Shown here: in pieces, positions 10,944 to 63,935 of the stretch
Layout of the letters: each line of letters starts with the position of its first letter
How positions within the stretch are numbered: the first letter of the stretch is position 1
Assembly (NCBI GenBank): GCA_020137815.1
Contig: CM035358.1
Span: forward strand, 1,263,356 to 1,327,355
Source of the DNA: Hormiphora californensis
Taxonomy: Eukaryota > Ctenophora > Tentaculata > Cydippida > Pleurobrachiidae
Direction: 5' to 3'
Length of the DNA stretch: 64,000 nucleotides
Notes under the pieces: generated by a model
Told to the model about the DNA's origin: nothing
Seen by the model: the letters and a program-made list of their open reading frames with translations, nothing else
Databases searched by the model: none
Position numbers and translations under genes: made by a program

Positions 10944-12449
10944 TTATCTTGCCAGATTTCTAAGAGCCTCAACTAGAGTCCTTGTCGGTCTCCCACTCAT
11001 ACCTTTGGGCAGATAACTACACGACTGTGTGCTATCCATGACTCCCGCAATATCAAGATGCGCCCAACTATCACACTTCACAAACCGCTCCAAAAACTTG
11101 GCCGCAGTGATTGAACCGCCATACGGAGTGCTACTGATATTATTGACATCAGCAGTCGGGGACTTGAGGAGATCTCCATATTCCGCAAAAAGGGGCATCC
11201 TCCATAATCTATCACCTGATACCCTTCCTCCACTTTCAAGTGCACTCCACAAGTCCTCACAGGTACTATATGTCCCGGAACATTCACCACCCAGGGCCAC
11301 GGCCATGGCTCCCGTCAGAGTGGCGGCATCAATAACATGCCGGGGTTGGAATGTGTCAGAATAACAGAGAGCATCAGCCAATATCAACCTACCCTCGGCA
11401 TCCGTGTTGTCGACCTGGATAGTAGTACCATCCATAGCAGTCACCACATCACCTGGCTTAGTGGCCCGTGCAGATGGCATGTTCTCACACAGGACAATGA
11501 GGGAGACGATGTTAATGGGAAGGGACAGAGCAGCCGCAGCTAGTGTGGCACTGGTCATACACGCTGCCCCACCCATGTCTGCCCTCATAGCGTCCATTCC
11601 TTTAGAGGGCTTGATAGAAATACCACCGGTGTCAAAAGTTACCCCTTTACCAACCATACATACAGGAGCCTCGCCCTCCGCTGCACCTGAGTAGTGGAGT
11701 TCTAGTAGGAAGGGTGGTTCGTCGGACCCTTTTGCTACTGACATAAATGATCCCATTTTCTTTTCCTCTATCCAGTCCCTCTCCCTAACAACAAGCTTTA
11801 CACGACCATCCGGGAAATCCTCTGCCACTATCTTTTGGATGGTCTCAACAAATAACCGCGGAGTCATGTGGTTAGCGGGCATCTCCATGAGATATCGGGA
11901 TAGGTTTTGGTACTTTGCCAAAATTACACCCTCCCTCCAGGCTGACTCACATGCTTCAGGTAGGTCAACTGACTTGCACTGGGTAACCTCCGGTGATGGC
12001 GTTTTCTTGGACTTTAATGCGTCAAATTTAAAGAGAGATAGCATGGTCGCTTCGCCTGATGCTTTGGCATTCCCGGCGGAATCTACAACGATTTCTGTTA
12101 CCGAAGGATCAGATTTCAGGGATGTGACCGCATGTCCAATTGCTGTTCGAATAGCTTCTGCGTCTGCGTCTCGAGATACAGAATCATAACTTTTCAGCTT
12201 TGTAGACTTCTCAATATTAGCCACAGCTATTGCTGGATACTTGGAACTGACACCGTAAAATGTCCTACATTTCTTGATAGTGGATATTTTAATCTTCTCA
12301 GACAGTTGAGATGCGACCTCGCTATCAAGAGAACTTGCACAGGAGGACAGCTTGAATTCCTCCCCATCGTAAGACCCAGTTACCACTAGTCCAGTTAAAC
12401 TCCGATAATGGGAGGGTCGTGAGAGAGCCCTCCGGGTGAAATTGAGCAT
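10944..12449 (-). CDS. LAP3: Leucine aminopeptidase, peptidase family M17
   Basis: A single uninterrupted frame of 501 residues from the ATG at 12449 (human LAP3 is 519). An upstream in-frame ATG at 12512 exists, but an acceptor-like CATTTTAG lies between the two, so the internal start is preferred. The C-terminal catalytic domain has every family landmark: VGKGVTFDTGG with the metal-binding Lys and Asp, KPSKGMDAMRADMGGAA with the catalytic Lys and a second metal Asp, and the signature NTDAEGRL with the Asp/Glu ligands and the bicarbonate-site Arg. The N-terminal domain is divergent, as usual in this family. It is expected to be a hexameric two-metal enzyme trimming N-terminal residues from peptides in the cytosol. 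The start MLNFTRRALSRPSHYRSL is basic and could act as a mitochondrial presequence. The coding region has no introns, unlike its neighbours. Confidence 0.92.
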   Translation of the reverse strand: MLNFTRRALSRPSHYRSLTGLVVTGSYDGEEFKLSSCASSLDSEVASQLSEKIKISTIKKCRTFYGVSSKYPAIAVANIEKSTKLKSYDSVSRDADAEAIRTAIGHAVTSLKSDPSVTEIVVDSAGNAKASGEATMLSLFKFDALKSKKTPSPEVTQCKSVDLPEACESAWREGVILAKYQNLSRYLMEMPANHMTPRLFVETIQKIVAEDFPDGRVKLVVRERDWIEEKKMGSFMSVAKGSDEPPFLLELHYSGAAEGEAPVCMVGKGVTFDTGGISIKPSKGMDAMRADMGGAACMTSATLAAAALSLPINIVSLIVLCENMPSARATKPGDVVTAMDGTTIQVDNTDAEGRLILADALCYSDTFQPRHVIDAATLTGAMAVALGGECSGTYSTCEDLWSALESGGRVSGDRLWRMPLFAEYGDLLKSPTADVNNISSTPYGGSITAAKFLERFVKCDSWAHLDIAGVMDSTQSCSYLPKGMSGRPTRTLVEALRNLAR

Positions 12450-13264
12450 GTTTTGGAGCCTAAAATGAAGGAATTTCAACTTATTAACATCCAATGACGT
12501 CTCAATATACAATATCCTTGCAATGACTCAATAAATACAGTGCTTTCCTTGAGCAAAACAACATTGTCAACGCTTTGAACGCCTGTGAACGCGGGTGAAA
12601 GGAAAAAAGTTGGAAAAGAAAAAACTTTTGCTTCCCAAAATTTTGGAAAATTGTGTTTTTGTGACCGACGCGCGCACGATAGTATGCGCTGCAGGCTAGT
12701 GCGCGCGTTTTTTGAACTGGCAGCAGAAATCGTCCAAGATTCCAAAATTTCTGTCTTTTGTTACTTTTTTTACGTCACGCTCTCGTATCCGGCTAGCTGA
12801 TGAGTGGTGACTATTGACTGACATGTTTAAGTTAGTGGCCTTGGTCGCATCGTACAACTACTGGGGTGGGAAAACGTTAAAATCTAGGTGCCTTCCATTG
12901 CTAACAATTCATCGATTTTGGCGGTCGAGACGGATTAGGGCAGTTGTTAGGGTCGGGTTAGGGTTTCGTTTGGGGTTATCGGTTAGGGCTATCGATTCTC
13001 TATCAGATACCGTTTAGTTTACTCAAATCGGCTATGTGGTTCCGCGGCTATAGCCGTTTGAAAAAAGTCGGTCTAAGTGGTTTTAGGTGTACTTTTTTGG
13101 CATCGCGCACCTGTAAACACGCTGCAAGGCACCCAGATTATAATCGCGCCCACTGGGGTGCCGTCGTGTTGGGCCGTAATTTATAAGAAACTGGATAGCG
13201 ATTTCGGATCACTGATCCGTAAAAAGTCGGCTTCCAGCCTACATGTGACATATACATATAGCAT
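12450..13264. other. Gene-free stretch between divergent genes
   Basis: Upstream of the aminopeptidase (minus) and of the Rab gene (plus). At 12929-12990 there is a loose run of TTAGGG-like words (GT-rich, degenerate), too imperfect to be a telomeric tract. No coding signal seen. A bidirectional promoter is possible but not shown by any motif. Confidence 0.4.
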
Positions 13265-13272
13265 ACTGCATA

Positions 13273-13579
13273 CAGGGGCGGCTCTGCCATGTGGACGATG
13301 CGGACGCGTCCGCATTTTTACTTTGGATCACAGAGAGAAAAAGAAAAAATTAAAGGAAAAGGGTCAATTTTTCTCAAAATTTGATGTTTCAAATGAGATT
13401 TTTAGTGAAATCTGCGCGCCACACAGGTTTTTTGCCGTCGCAGTATTTTTTTGATCGGCGCGCTACGTCAAAATAGCCAATGCGGACCATCCGCATTTGG
13501 TATTTCGACGGAACGCGTGAGTTAAAAATGTTTCGGCCACATTTTGACCAGAGCGGCTGAAAGCCGCGCACCACCCCTG
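13273..13579. mobile_element. hAT-type MITE with perfect 8-bp target duplication
   Basis: A 307-bp element starting CAGGGGCGGC and ending CACCCCTG, a typical hAT terminus, bordered on both sides by ACTGCATA (13265-13272 and 13580-13587). No coding capacity. Confidence 0.85.
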
Positions 13580-13600
13580 ACTGCATACAGGAGACATCAC

Positions 13601-13770
13601 ACGCATGAGAGATCCCTGCCTATGAGACACCGGCTCCACAAACTTGCAACTTCCATGAGCCAATCTATTTCAGGAGCATCCAGAGCCCAGTTAGTTTTTG
13701 TTGGTACGCACAAAAAAACATCAATCTTGTCCGACGTCCGTTGTCTCATACACGGAGATCTCTCATGCGT
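13601..13770. repeat. Inverted repeat upstream of the Rab gene
   Basis: CGCATGAGAGATC at 13601-13613 is repeated in reverse complement at about 13758-13770, making a loose 170-bp foldback. No gene is seen between 13580 and 13921. Confidence 0.45.
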
Positions 13771-13921
13771 TTAGTTTCTTCTATTATCTCATGCTGTGGG
13801 TTATCTTCTGTGTGTCTCATAGATTCTCCATCCATCACAAGGTATTCATTACAGTATTTGAATTACACCCTTACACCCTACTCTGAATATTAATAGCCAT
13901 GATAATGTGAGCTGTGGGCAA

Positions 13922-14892
13922 ATGAAGGTAGACTGTAAGGTTGTCCTACTTGGATCAGCTAATGTTGGTAAAACATGTTTGATACGCCGGATACACAAGG
14001 GAATCTATAGAGGTGAATATGAGAATACGATCGGGGCAGCGTTCTGTGCGAAACGAATTAACTTGGATGGCCACTCGGTAACACTGGTTAGTGCGTGTGT
14101 ATGTGTACGTGTGTGTAACTTGTGAATGTTTATGTAATGGTTTACAAGGTGGTAATTGCAATGTAAGTAGAGTGCTCTTTGTCTAAATTACACACCTGTT
14201 AATTCCAGGGTATATGGGATACAGCAGGCTCAGAAAAGTTTGAATCAATAGCACGCCAGTATACACGGGACTGTAACGCGGCCATCATTTGTTATGACGT
14301 CACAGACCGGCTAAGTTTTGATAGAGCTAAGCAGTGGGTAGCAACCATACAGAGAGATGAACCAGACTGTGCAGTATACTTTACCGGGACGAAATGTGAC
14401 CTTCCTGATCACGTGGTATCTCTTGATATGGGATCTGAGTTTGCTAGGATGGAGAACTGCCAACATTTTATGTGAGTAGGGGTGTGAGTATCAAATTAAT
14501 TGCAGAAGAGTGGGGGAGGTCGGAGTAATGTTTGTGGTAGGGAATCATCTTCCTAGTAGTCATTTCACTTGTTATTCTAACAATCTTCTTCTTCCTAGGC
14601 CTCTTGATATTTCTCTTTACAGTTTTTGTGTGGGCTTCTCTAAGACCACACTAAATTACCTCTCAGACTCGATCTCTCCCAATTTGATTACCAAAATACC
14701 TCCCCTCTCTCTAATACCGATCTTTACAGGACGAGTAGCAAAGAAAATTTAAATGTGTCAGAGCTATTTTACAAGATCTCCCTCGACTCTACACGAGCAT
14801 TTGAGGTTCTTCCCAGAGCGTCCGCCAGACAAATAGAGACTGTTGAGTTGTCACAACCCAGGAGAAGAGATACTATCGACTGTTGTAAATAG
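13922..14892 (+). CDS. RAB24: Rab24-like small GTPase
   Basis: Three exons: 13922-14086, 14209-14471 and 14730-14892. Phases match (196 residues; vertebrate Rab24 is 203). G1 is GSANVGKT. The effector region has ENTIGAAFCAKRI, close to the TIGAAFVAK typical of Rab24. G3 is WDTAGSE, with Ser in place of the catalytic Gln, the hallmark that gives Rab24 low GTP hydrolysis. G4 is TGTKCD. The protein ends in CCK, with two cysteines suitable for geranylgeranylation. In mammals Rab24 works in late autophagy and endosomal traffic; here that is inferred from the family. The start is the ATG giving MKVDCKVVLLG; no nearer in-frame ATG exists. SPTLC1 begins about 300 bases downstream on the same strand. 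Confidence 0.9.
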
Positions 14893-15197
14893 CAAATGGT
14901 GTACCGTCAATCTGCATGCCTCTATTGAACTGTGTTGAAGTACAGTTATTTTATATAGGATGTGTAACTAAAATTTAGTTTGATTTTATTTTAGAAGCTC
15001 AAAAATTTGCTCCGTTATTCAGTTTTTAGATCACCCACAATTGTATTTTTACAGTTATTTTGTTCTCACATGCTCTTTTACGATTCTTTACACTACCCTT
15101 GTTTCATTCCAATTTGAGTTCCAATACATATACCTCAAGTTTCGTGTTAATTACCTAATTAACGAGTCATTATGTGTTAGTAGGGGTTTCAGGCACA

Positions 15198-23461
<8,264 letters not shown>

Positions 23462-24141
23462 AACGAAAAAAACTTTTTGTCAGAAATATTCTGACCTGAT
23501 ATTGGGAAGTGAGAATTCTTTTTCTTGTTAGGAGTTCCTTTTTGTGACCCTCTCTTTTGTGTGTTAGAGGGAAGCCCTGATAAGCATTTTTTTAGGGGAT
23601 CGTGTTAAGAGATTGTTAAAATACCATCAAATCGTTTTTGTACAGAGCTCTCTCCGTTTCAGTCGGGGTTGCTATGAGTGTTTTTGTGTGTTTCTCTTCT
23701 TGAGCTATATATCAATTTTTATCATCTATGATTAACAGTTTGTAAAAACAATTTGTTTCCCATTTTGATCATCAAATATTGGGTCATCCAATAGGACATC
23801 CGAACCACAGCGGTGCGCAGCTGTTGTTTTGTTCGACCCTGTCTCACAAAAAGGGTTTGAACAAAAACTATGCAGCGCTGAAATTATACATATCGGAATT
23901 CAGTAACGAATGACCCAATATTTTCCAAATAAAAAATGCATGATTTGCAAATATGCGAACATGAATTATACAAAATTTGGAGATCTTTCACAATAAATAA
24001 ATGCCACTGTCATAATCAAACGGTTTATGGCTGTAATTCCCACACCAAAACAGAGCTGTGTATTTTCATCTTGTAATGCTTTTGTTTATGAAGGAGCAGC
24101 AGTAAAATAATGTTTTATGAAGGAGCAAATGAAGGAGCACT
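23462..24141. other. Intergenic stretch with a foldback MITE at 23776-23921
   Basis: The 146-bp element at 23776-23921 has ends ATATTGGGTCAT / ATGACCCAATAT. From 24080 to 24140 three copies of a TGAAGGAGCA word occur in the presumed 3' UTR of the LITAF gene; the same word recurs near 42846, 44524, 44819 and (reverse) 49709. No coding sequence seen in this stretch. Confidence 0.5.
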
Positions 24142-24514
24142 TCATGATGTACACCCGTTACACCCCTTCTTCTGTTTATATTCCGTAACTTTCTGGTTAC
24201 AAATGGGGCAGATATGAATTGGCCGTTTAAACTTCTTCCATACGTGAGGCAGGAAACACAGGCTGAAATAAAGATGTTATTTGTACCGTGATTCATATAA
24301 AATGTTGCTGTAAAAAGTAATTGTTCAAAATTGAATGGCTATATCTTTCACCTTGAATCTTGATGGTCTATACTCACCAAAAAGGGAGGAGTAGAATGGC
24401 TGAAACATGGGTACACAGGGTGGTCTGATGGAGAACAGTTGTAACGATATTCTCCCCACAATGCTGACACGTAGTACGGACTTGCGTGTGTCTCCTTAAC
24501 TTTATCGGATTTTC
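24142..24514 (-). CDS. LITAF-domain membrane protein (N-terminus unresolved)
   Basis: Two exons, 24514-24378 and 24262-24142, joined in phase 2 and ending in TGA. The reading gives the split zinc ribbon of the LITAF family: the first knuckle CQHC after QVRTT, an intervening hydrophobic stretch (HVSAILLLPFCLCFLP) that dips into the membrane, then the second knuckle HICPIC. LITAF proteins sit on the cytosolic face of endosomes and lysosomes and help sort cargo. The usual Pro/Tyr-rich N-terminal tail would lie upstream. A possible first exon ends at a donor (GTAAGT) near 24632-24637, but its phase does not join cleanly, so the start is not assigned. The tail after the last Cys pair is unusual: KGCNGCTS adds a third CxxC-like motif. 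Confidence 0.7.
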
Positions 24515-24886
24515 CTGGGAATAGTGTTAGGAGATTACCTGGTCGCTATATGATCGTCAAAACCTCGTTAACCATGGGTACCTAGGACCTACACTAGGAC
24601 CTACACTAGTGTCTATTCAGTCCGTTTACTTACGAAAGTGGTAGAGATACGATGGATTATGATTTACTGTGTAAATGTTCATCGTTTCATCATGTGTATT
24701 GTGTTGTATAAACTATAACAGCAGCCTATAACTGTTTAGGAATCAATTACCTAATCATCATCATTCATGATCATTCAGATTGTGATAAGTGTGTAGCTTA
24801 TTAGACCGTGCTGTGTGTGTCACTGCCTACTATATGAATATTCATCACATCCTAATTACCCTATTGTGAGTGCAGTTGTGAGATTA

Positions 24887-24889
<3 letters not shown>

Positions 24890-24944
<55 letters not shown>

Positions 24945-25020
24945 TGTGTGTGTGTGTGAGAGAGAGAGAGTGTGTGTGTTTGTGTGTGAGAGAGCGTGAC
25001 TGTGAGAGAGAGAGACAGAT
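24890..25020. repeat. (GA)n / (GT)n compound microsatellite
   Basis: GA dinucleotides at about 24890-24940, then GT and GA runs to about 25020. It lies between the LITAF gene and the glycosyltransferase gene; 24640-25449 holds no other recognisable feature. Confidence 0.9.
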
Positions 25021-25449
25021 AGAGACAATTATAAGTCAGAAATATCGGGCGAATAACGGCTGAGCCTCATGAAAAGTGGTGTCGCTGCACTTTACAACTA
25101 CACGGGGGGTTGTGTAAATGTATGTACCACCACATTTCTCGTGAGAGCTCAAATTATCTATTTATCCCTGTGCCGTGTGGTGGTTTGAACCCTCATCATT
25201 TAGTGTAAAGCTTCTCCCTTTTCATTCCCCCAGCTGAAACTCTTTGAGCTTCTTTGTTGTTTCTCCTGAGGTCTAATTATAGTTGATGAGGGCCCGAGGA
25301 CTTATTTATATTTCATTCCCTACACTAGACCCAGAGTTGCCTAGCTCGACCCTCTTTTCGCGAGCTCCGGAACTCGGAAGGCGGAAGGGTTAGAACATAA
25401 CAAACCCAGAGATCCTTTGATAAGAATGCTAATAATCAGTATTTTCAGA

Positions 25450-26504
25450 ATGTTTTTGAGGCGCTGTTTTTGCTGTATTGTAGTGGGAGGGACCTTGTTC
25501 ACAGTTCTAATTCTAATCCTTGTGCCGCCACCAGGTCAGTGCATCTTCTCAAGTGCTTGAAGTTGTGCTTGAAATTGTTATTGTATTCAGCTGTAATGAG
25601 CATTCCTTTTACCTCATATGTTCTTCTTTCAGGTCCAGAATACACTACTCGACTGTCCCGGGATGATTACTACCGGCTACGGAGAAGAGCTGTCACCTCA
25701 CCCCACCTCCTCAAAGGCCCTCTAAACTACAGTATCATCGAGGCTGACGAGTTTTGTGGTAGACTAACTGGTGGTAACCATGGTAACCATGGTGATCCGA
25801 CCTATTTCTTTGTCATGATAATCAGTTCCTGGCCGAATACGGAACAGAGGGAAGAGATAAGGAAAACCTGGGCGACCTACAAATGGTTTGACGACCCTTC
25901 TGTCAACTACACCTACAGATTCATTTTATCCCATCCAAACCAGGATCAACTGGCGAACAGTACCCACCCTACTGATCTAGATCGGGATGACATCATCATC
26001 ACTACGTTCCAGGAGCACTACTATCTGCTGGATATGAAGGTCATGTGGGCCTTCTCAGAGATCCTCCAGCAGTTCCAATTCCAGTATTTGTTGAAGTGTG
26101 ATGATGATACCTTTGTTAACTTGTACCGGTTACCTCCCAAAATCCTGGAGGCCGGCGTGAATAGTGCCTACTTTTACGGGGGCCACCCTTTACGAACACA
26201 CAAATGGACCGGGAGTAAGATTAACTACGCCGCGGGTAGCGGGTACGTGTTATCCCGGCCCGCCCTGTGTTCTGTGGTATTTGCACATGCGGTGTATGCT
26301 CGAACAGAGAATAGGATCCCCATTGAGGATGCCTATACGGGACTGCTAGCTAGTAGGATGGGAATAATCTTAAAACCTCTGAGTGGGTTTGCTATGGAGC
26401 ATGAAAGTTGTAAAGACTTTACTACCGTGATATTTCACCATTTGGACCATAAACTGTTTGCTAGATTGCTACGGATAGCAGTGAATGGGACACGGTTCTG
26501 TTGA
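25450..26504 (+). CDS. Beta-1,3-galactosyltransferase-like enzyme (GT31)
   Basis: Two exons, 25450-25534 and 25633-26504, phase 1 junction, 318 residues. Residues 1-28 are a type II signal anchor: short basic start MFLRRC, then a hydrophobic segment. The luminal domain has the GT31 motifs: SSWPNTEQREEIRKTWA, then KCDDDTF with the DxD metal site, GGHPLRTHKW, NYAAGSGYVLS, and EDAYTGLLA, the EDVxxG-type acidic motif. There are two N-glycosylation sequons near residue 95 (NYS) and 145 (NYT). It is expected to act in the Golgi, moving Gal or GlcNAc from the UDP-sugar onto a glycan in beta-1,3 linkage; the exact donor and acceptor cannot be told from sequence. Confidence 0.88.
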
Positions 26505-26656
26505 ACAATGTTACACGAATAACCCAGGGTTATTAACCCTGCTGCAGTCTGCACCCGAGCTTGGGTCCCATGTAGGTCAGAGACGAGGTTAACCCTTGTG
26601 TACCCCCAATTCAAATGTACACTGTTTGTCCCCGGCTCCCACAACAAGAACAATAT

Positions 26657-26680
26657 AGTTTTTTTTTTTTTTTTTTTGGG
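26657..26680. repeat. Poly-T run at the boundary of a duplication
   Basis: About 19 T residues directly after the end of the first duplicated block (26342-26656). On the minus strand this would be a poly-A tail, hinting at a retroposed insert. Confidence 0.6.
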
Positions 26681-26905
26681 GCATTAAGCTAAGGCGTACC
26701 AAGTCTCATACCACCCGGGTATAGACGGCATAGCCTGGAACCCTCCGTACGAACTCCCTTGAAAATTCAAGGGAGAGCAGTGCACATTGGAGGGCCCTAC
26801 GCTTGTCTTGTGTCTGTCTTGGTCAGTCATTTAGATAGCTAAAAACTGATCATAATAATACATAGATTTCAATGATTACGCAAGCTTTATCCTATAAAGT
26901 TACAG

Positions 26906-27109
26906 GGTCTGGAACAAGGTATCATTTTGCCTTTGAGAGTTTCTTGAGTTTAGTTTGGTCTGGAACAAGGTAACGTTTTGCCTTTGAGAGTTTCTTGAGT
27001 TTAGTTTGGTCTGGAACAAGGTAACTTTTTGCCTTTGTGAGTGTCTTGAGTTTAGTTTGGTCTGGAACAAGGTAACGTTTTGCCTTTGTGAATGTCTTGA
27101 GTTTGGGTC
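26906..27109. repeat. 51-bp minisatellite, four copies
   Basis: Four head-to-tail units beginning GGTCTGGAACAAGGTA at 26906, 26957, 27008 and 27059. The 51-base period is a multiple of three, so two minus-strand frames stay open through it (17-residue units), but no gene context supports coding. Confidence 0.85.
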
Positions 27110-27751
27110 TGGAATCCCGATGTATACCGTGTTTTGAATAGTCAATTACATTCACAATATAAACTTTACACAATCTGTGTACAGACAATACGAACAGGTG
27201 AACTTACAGAATTTTGATGGATGATTGTTACCGTGATGTTGGTTGGTGATGGGAATGGAGATGAGAGCCGAGAGGTGTATCCTTTTCCGTTAGAGATAAA
27301 GATAAACGAGAACAATCAAACACAAATAAGGGGTAGGACAGATTGTAGCACCACTAAAGTGTAAAATGTTCTAGAAGACAATTCGGATGAGATAGATAAG
27401 AACATTTGTTAGTTGTTACACGCGATAAGCGACTTAGTGCACCAAAACACAAGGATTGTCTCTGTAGTGTGGTGTTTAGCAATGTCCGCTATATTGGGAG
27501 AGGTGGGTGGGGGAGGGCGGGTGGGGGTGGGGCGGGGGGTAATATTGGACAAAAATGTAGCTGTAATTTAGTGATGAGACCAGGCCAGGCCCGAGAGACA
27601 GTTCAGTGGTAACTGGGAGGTCATGTGTGATGGAAATGAGAACTAAAGACAGATTTGAGTTGTATTTTATTGAGGAAAACAGCCCTTTTTGGTGTCTGAG
27701 ACAAGCAAAAGTGAAACGAAATGCAACGTAACGAACGAGTAATCGAACAAT

Positions 27752-28080
27752 ACTGCTAGCTAGTAGGATGGGAATAATCTTAAAACCTCTGAGTGGGTTT
27801 GCTATGGAGCATGAAAGTTGTAAAGACTTTACTACCGTGATATTTCACCATTTGGACCATAAACTGTTTGCTAGATTGCTACGGATAGCAGTGAATGGGA
27901 CACGGTTCTGTTGAACAATGTTACACGAATAACCCAGGGTTATTAACCCTGCTGCAGTCTGCACCCGAGCTTGGGTCCCATGTAGGTCAGAGACGAGGTT
28001 AACCCTTGTGTACCCCCGATTCGGTTAATTGTAATCAAATGTACACTGTTTGTCCCCGGCTCCCACAACAAGAACAATAT
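27752..28080 (+). pseudogene. Duplicated 3' end of the GT31 gene
   Basis: This segment repeats 26342-26656 almost base for base: the last about 54 codons of the glycosyltransferase, its stop codon and about 150 bases of 3' flank. The copy has 14 extra bases (27- after TACCCCCGATTCG). It has no upstream coding part, so it is a fragment. The two copies are in direct orientation 1,410 bases apart. Confidence 0.85.
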
Positions 28081-28286
28081 GTCCTAGTTTATACCAGTTA
28101 AAATGCCCTGTTTCCATGTTGTCGTAGGATGAATAATGTAACTTTAGAAAGGTAACTTGTTTTAATAAATGCTTTTAAACACCGTTTATCTTCAATTAAC
28201 TCTTTGCTAAAATTTTCACTGTCGCGGTAGTCAAAGGAAGTTTGAAAAAGACAAGAGCTATATATCACTGAACAGCTGCTATAAAG

Positions 28287-28395
28287 CAGCAACCGACCGA
28301 AACAAGTAAACAACCAATCAGAACTCGTTATTTAGGTCACGTGACTGGTTATCAGCCAATCAGGGACCAGTATTTACTGATTCGGTCGGTTCCTG
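28287..28395. mobile_element. hAT MITE, AACCGACCGAA family, copy 2
   Basis: A 109-bp element with the same inverted ends as copy 1 but in the opposite orientation, flanked by perfect 8-bp duplications CTATAAAG (28279-28286, 28396-28403). Confidence 0.9.
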
Positions 28396-28418
28396 CTATA
28401 AAGTGATGGTGATAGTAC

Positions 28419-28889
28419 CTGTGAGTCGATAGTAGACACGCTCGAGATACTTCCACCACCTCCCACGGTGTTCCGTCGAGGTACCATCATGCTAGTTTGA
28501 CAACTTTTAAATGCCCCTCCTGCTTCTGAAGGAGCAGCTCCATTGGGGGATGTGGGCAGAGTCTTGGGTGTTGTTGGCAGCGTCTTGAAAGTGTCTGGCT
28601 GATCTTCCTGGTTTCTGTGGGGGGAGGGAAAGATGTTAAAAGGAGGGATAAAGGACTATTGACAAAAGAACATAGTTGCCGAAAAAAGATATCCATGTGA
28701 TTGTGTTTTCATTGCCCCCCCCCCCTCTTTCCTCTCTTCCCTCTCTCACCTAATATTGCTCATCATGATGGGAGCAGTCCTGGTAGAGGAAAATGAAACA
28801 GCGGACCTGTCCAACTCAATCACATTCACCTCTACCTGATCTTGGTCCATGATATCTCCTAGGATCGCCTCCTTATCTTCTTTACCCAT
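28419..28889 (-). CDS. Unrecognised protein, two exons seen (3' end uncertain)
   Basis: The minus-strand ATG at 28889 has good context (CCACCATGGG). Exon 1, 28889-28750, joins exon 2, 28614-28419, in phase 2 with clean GT-AG borders, giving 112 residues. The sequence is polar and Ser/Thr/Pro-rich: MGKEDKEAILGDIMDQDQ, then KTLPTTPKTLPTSP (possible proline-directed phosphosites) and GGGGSISSVSTIDSQ. There is no signal peptide, membrane segment or domain I recognise. At 28418 a weak donor, GTACTA, could end exon 2. If it is not used, the frame runs 26 bases on into the MITE at 28395 and stops there (see findings). Confidence 0.5.
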
Positions 28890-30189
28890 GGTGGTTATTT
28901 GTTATGTTCCGAGAAAGGGTCGAGCAAAGTGGTGGTGACAGGAAAAGTTTAGAGCACAGATTCTGCACAGGGCACAGCTGATGTAGGGATTGATAGGGAA
29001 AGAGCAGGGGCAGTACACAAGACAAGAAAACAACACACGTGGAATATGGAAGGGAGAGAGAATGGGGAAAATAGGAAAGGGAATACATGCACAAGCACAT
29101 GCAGGTAACACGACACTAGTGATTCAGGTGCAGGTGACCAAGGGTTAGATAAGATAGAGACAACACGGCTAATATGATCTGGTGTATATTATGGGAACTG
29201 GGAAATGATGGTGCCGAGTCCAGGGATATGAACATTGTACAGATGTTAAACAGAAGAGATTAATCAAAGTAATATCCTCCTCTCTCCCCCCACTATCTTT
29301 CTCTGTCTCTCTCACTTCGTCAGTCTCAGTCTCCTTCTCTCTCTTTTATCTGCTACTCACTGCACAACACGGATAGTTTTACAGACGCACAAACAAAACA
29401 CACATAGCAGGAGGTTAGGGGGAGATTACAATCTGGATGGGGATTTTGGGGTACTATTGTAGGAGGTTTTGATGAAGCCCGACAAAATCTATTGGATCGG
29501 CCCTGAATAATTGAATTGATTCAATTCGAAAACAGTCGAACGACTAATCCAACGAACCGACCATAAACCATTTGACCTGCAATATGGTGGTGCCAGACCC
29601 CGTTTTGATTCTCAGTGCGCTTGGATAGGGTCGGCAGTGGCCAGACAGAACTGATTGTGTCGGGCTTCATTACTTTTTAACCAAATTGAAATTGTCTAAA
29701 TTAAACATGTTGCAAGTAAAATGCAGCGTATAAAACAAACATGAAAGATGTAGAAAAATAATGATAATTTGATCCCTAGCCCGTAGCACAAACACAAGAA
29801 TAATAACGGCATATCATGTACGTGCCTGATAATTGTTCACTCTCTTTGACCCAAATACTCTACTAGCACTATACTACACCTACTAACTAATTACAGCTAT
29901 ATCAAGTATCTCCCGCAGTTTCAAATAGCTTATATTGATTTCTCACACACGCGACAAAGATTTAAATAAAAGTAATAATACAATGGTAAACTAATAAAAA
30001 AGTTATAAATAATGTATTACTCTCTCTCTCTCTCTCTCTGTACAAGTTCTAACTAACCTGATCTTTGCAAAAAAAACTCCCATTTTAATACTACACACCT
30101 CTCTATAAATCTTTTAAATTATCTAATTCACTCTGTGAGGGTCTATAACAGAGTTATATATAACAAAAACAAAGTTCTTATAATTTCAC
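28890..30189. other. Intergenic stretch with an inverted-repeat MITE at 29472-29670
   Basis: The 199-bp element has ends ATGAAGCCCGACA and TGTCGGGCTTCAT. The rest is AT-rich with short CT runs (for example 30020-30038). No coding sequence recognised. It separates the unknown minus-strand gene from the 3' end of the TSP1/Ig gene. Confidence 0.5.

Positions 30190-63935
<33,746 letters not shown>

Noticed and set aside
12929-12990. Interstitial telomere (TTAGGG-like words)
   Set aside because: Only a few degenerate matches, no run of perfect hexamers.
24640-24700. First exon of the LITAF gene starting MNIYTVNHNPS
   Set aside because: It has a good donor but joins the next exon in the wrong phase, so it was not included.
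26922-27188. Two minus-strand frames through the 51-bp repeat
   Set aside because: They are open only because the period is a multiple of three; composition and context give no support.
27190-27290. Possible further exon of the unknown minus-strand gene, ending at a GTAAGT donor
   Set aside because: No convincing acceptor or frame joins it to the exons at 28419-28889.
26342-28080. LTR retrotransposon flanked by the 315-329 bp direct repeats
   Set aside because: The repeated sequence is the coding end of a host glycosyltransferase gene and the interior has no retroviral-type coding, so it is a duplication rather than LTRs.
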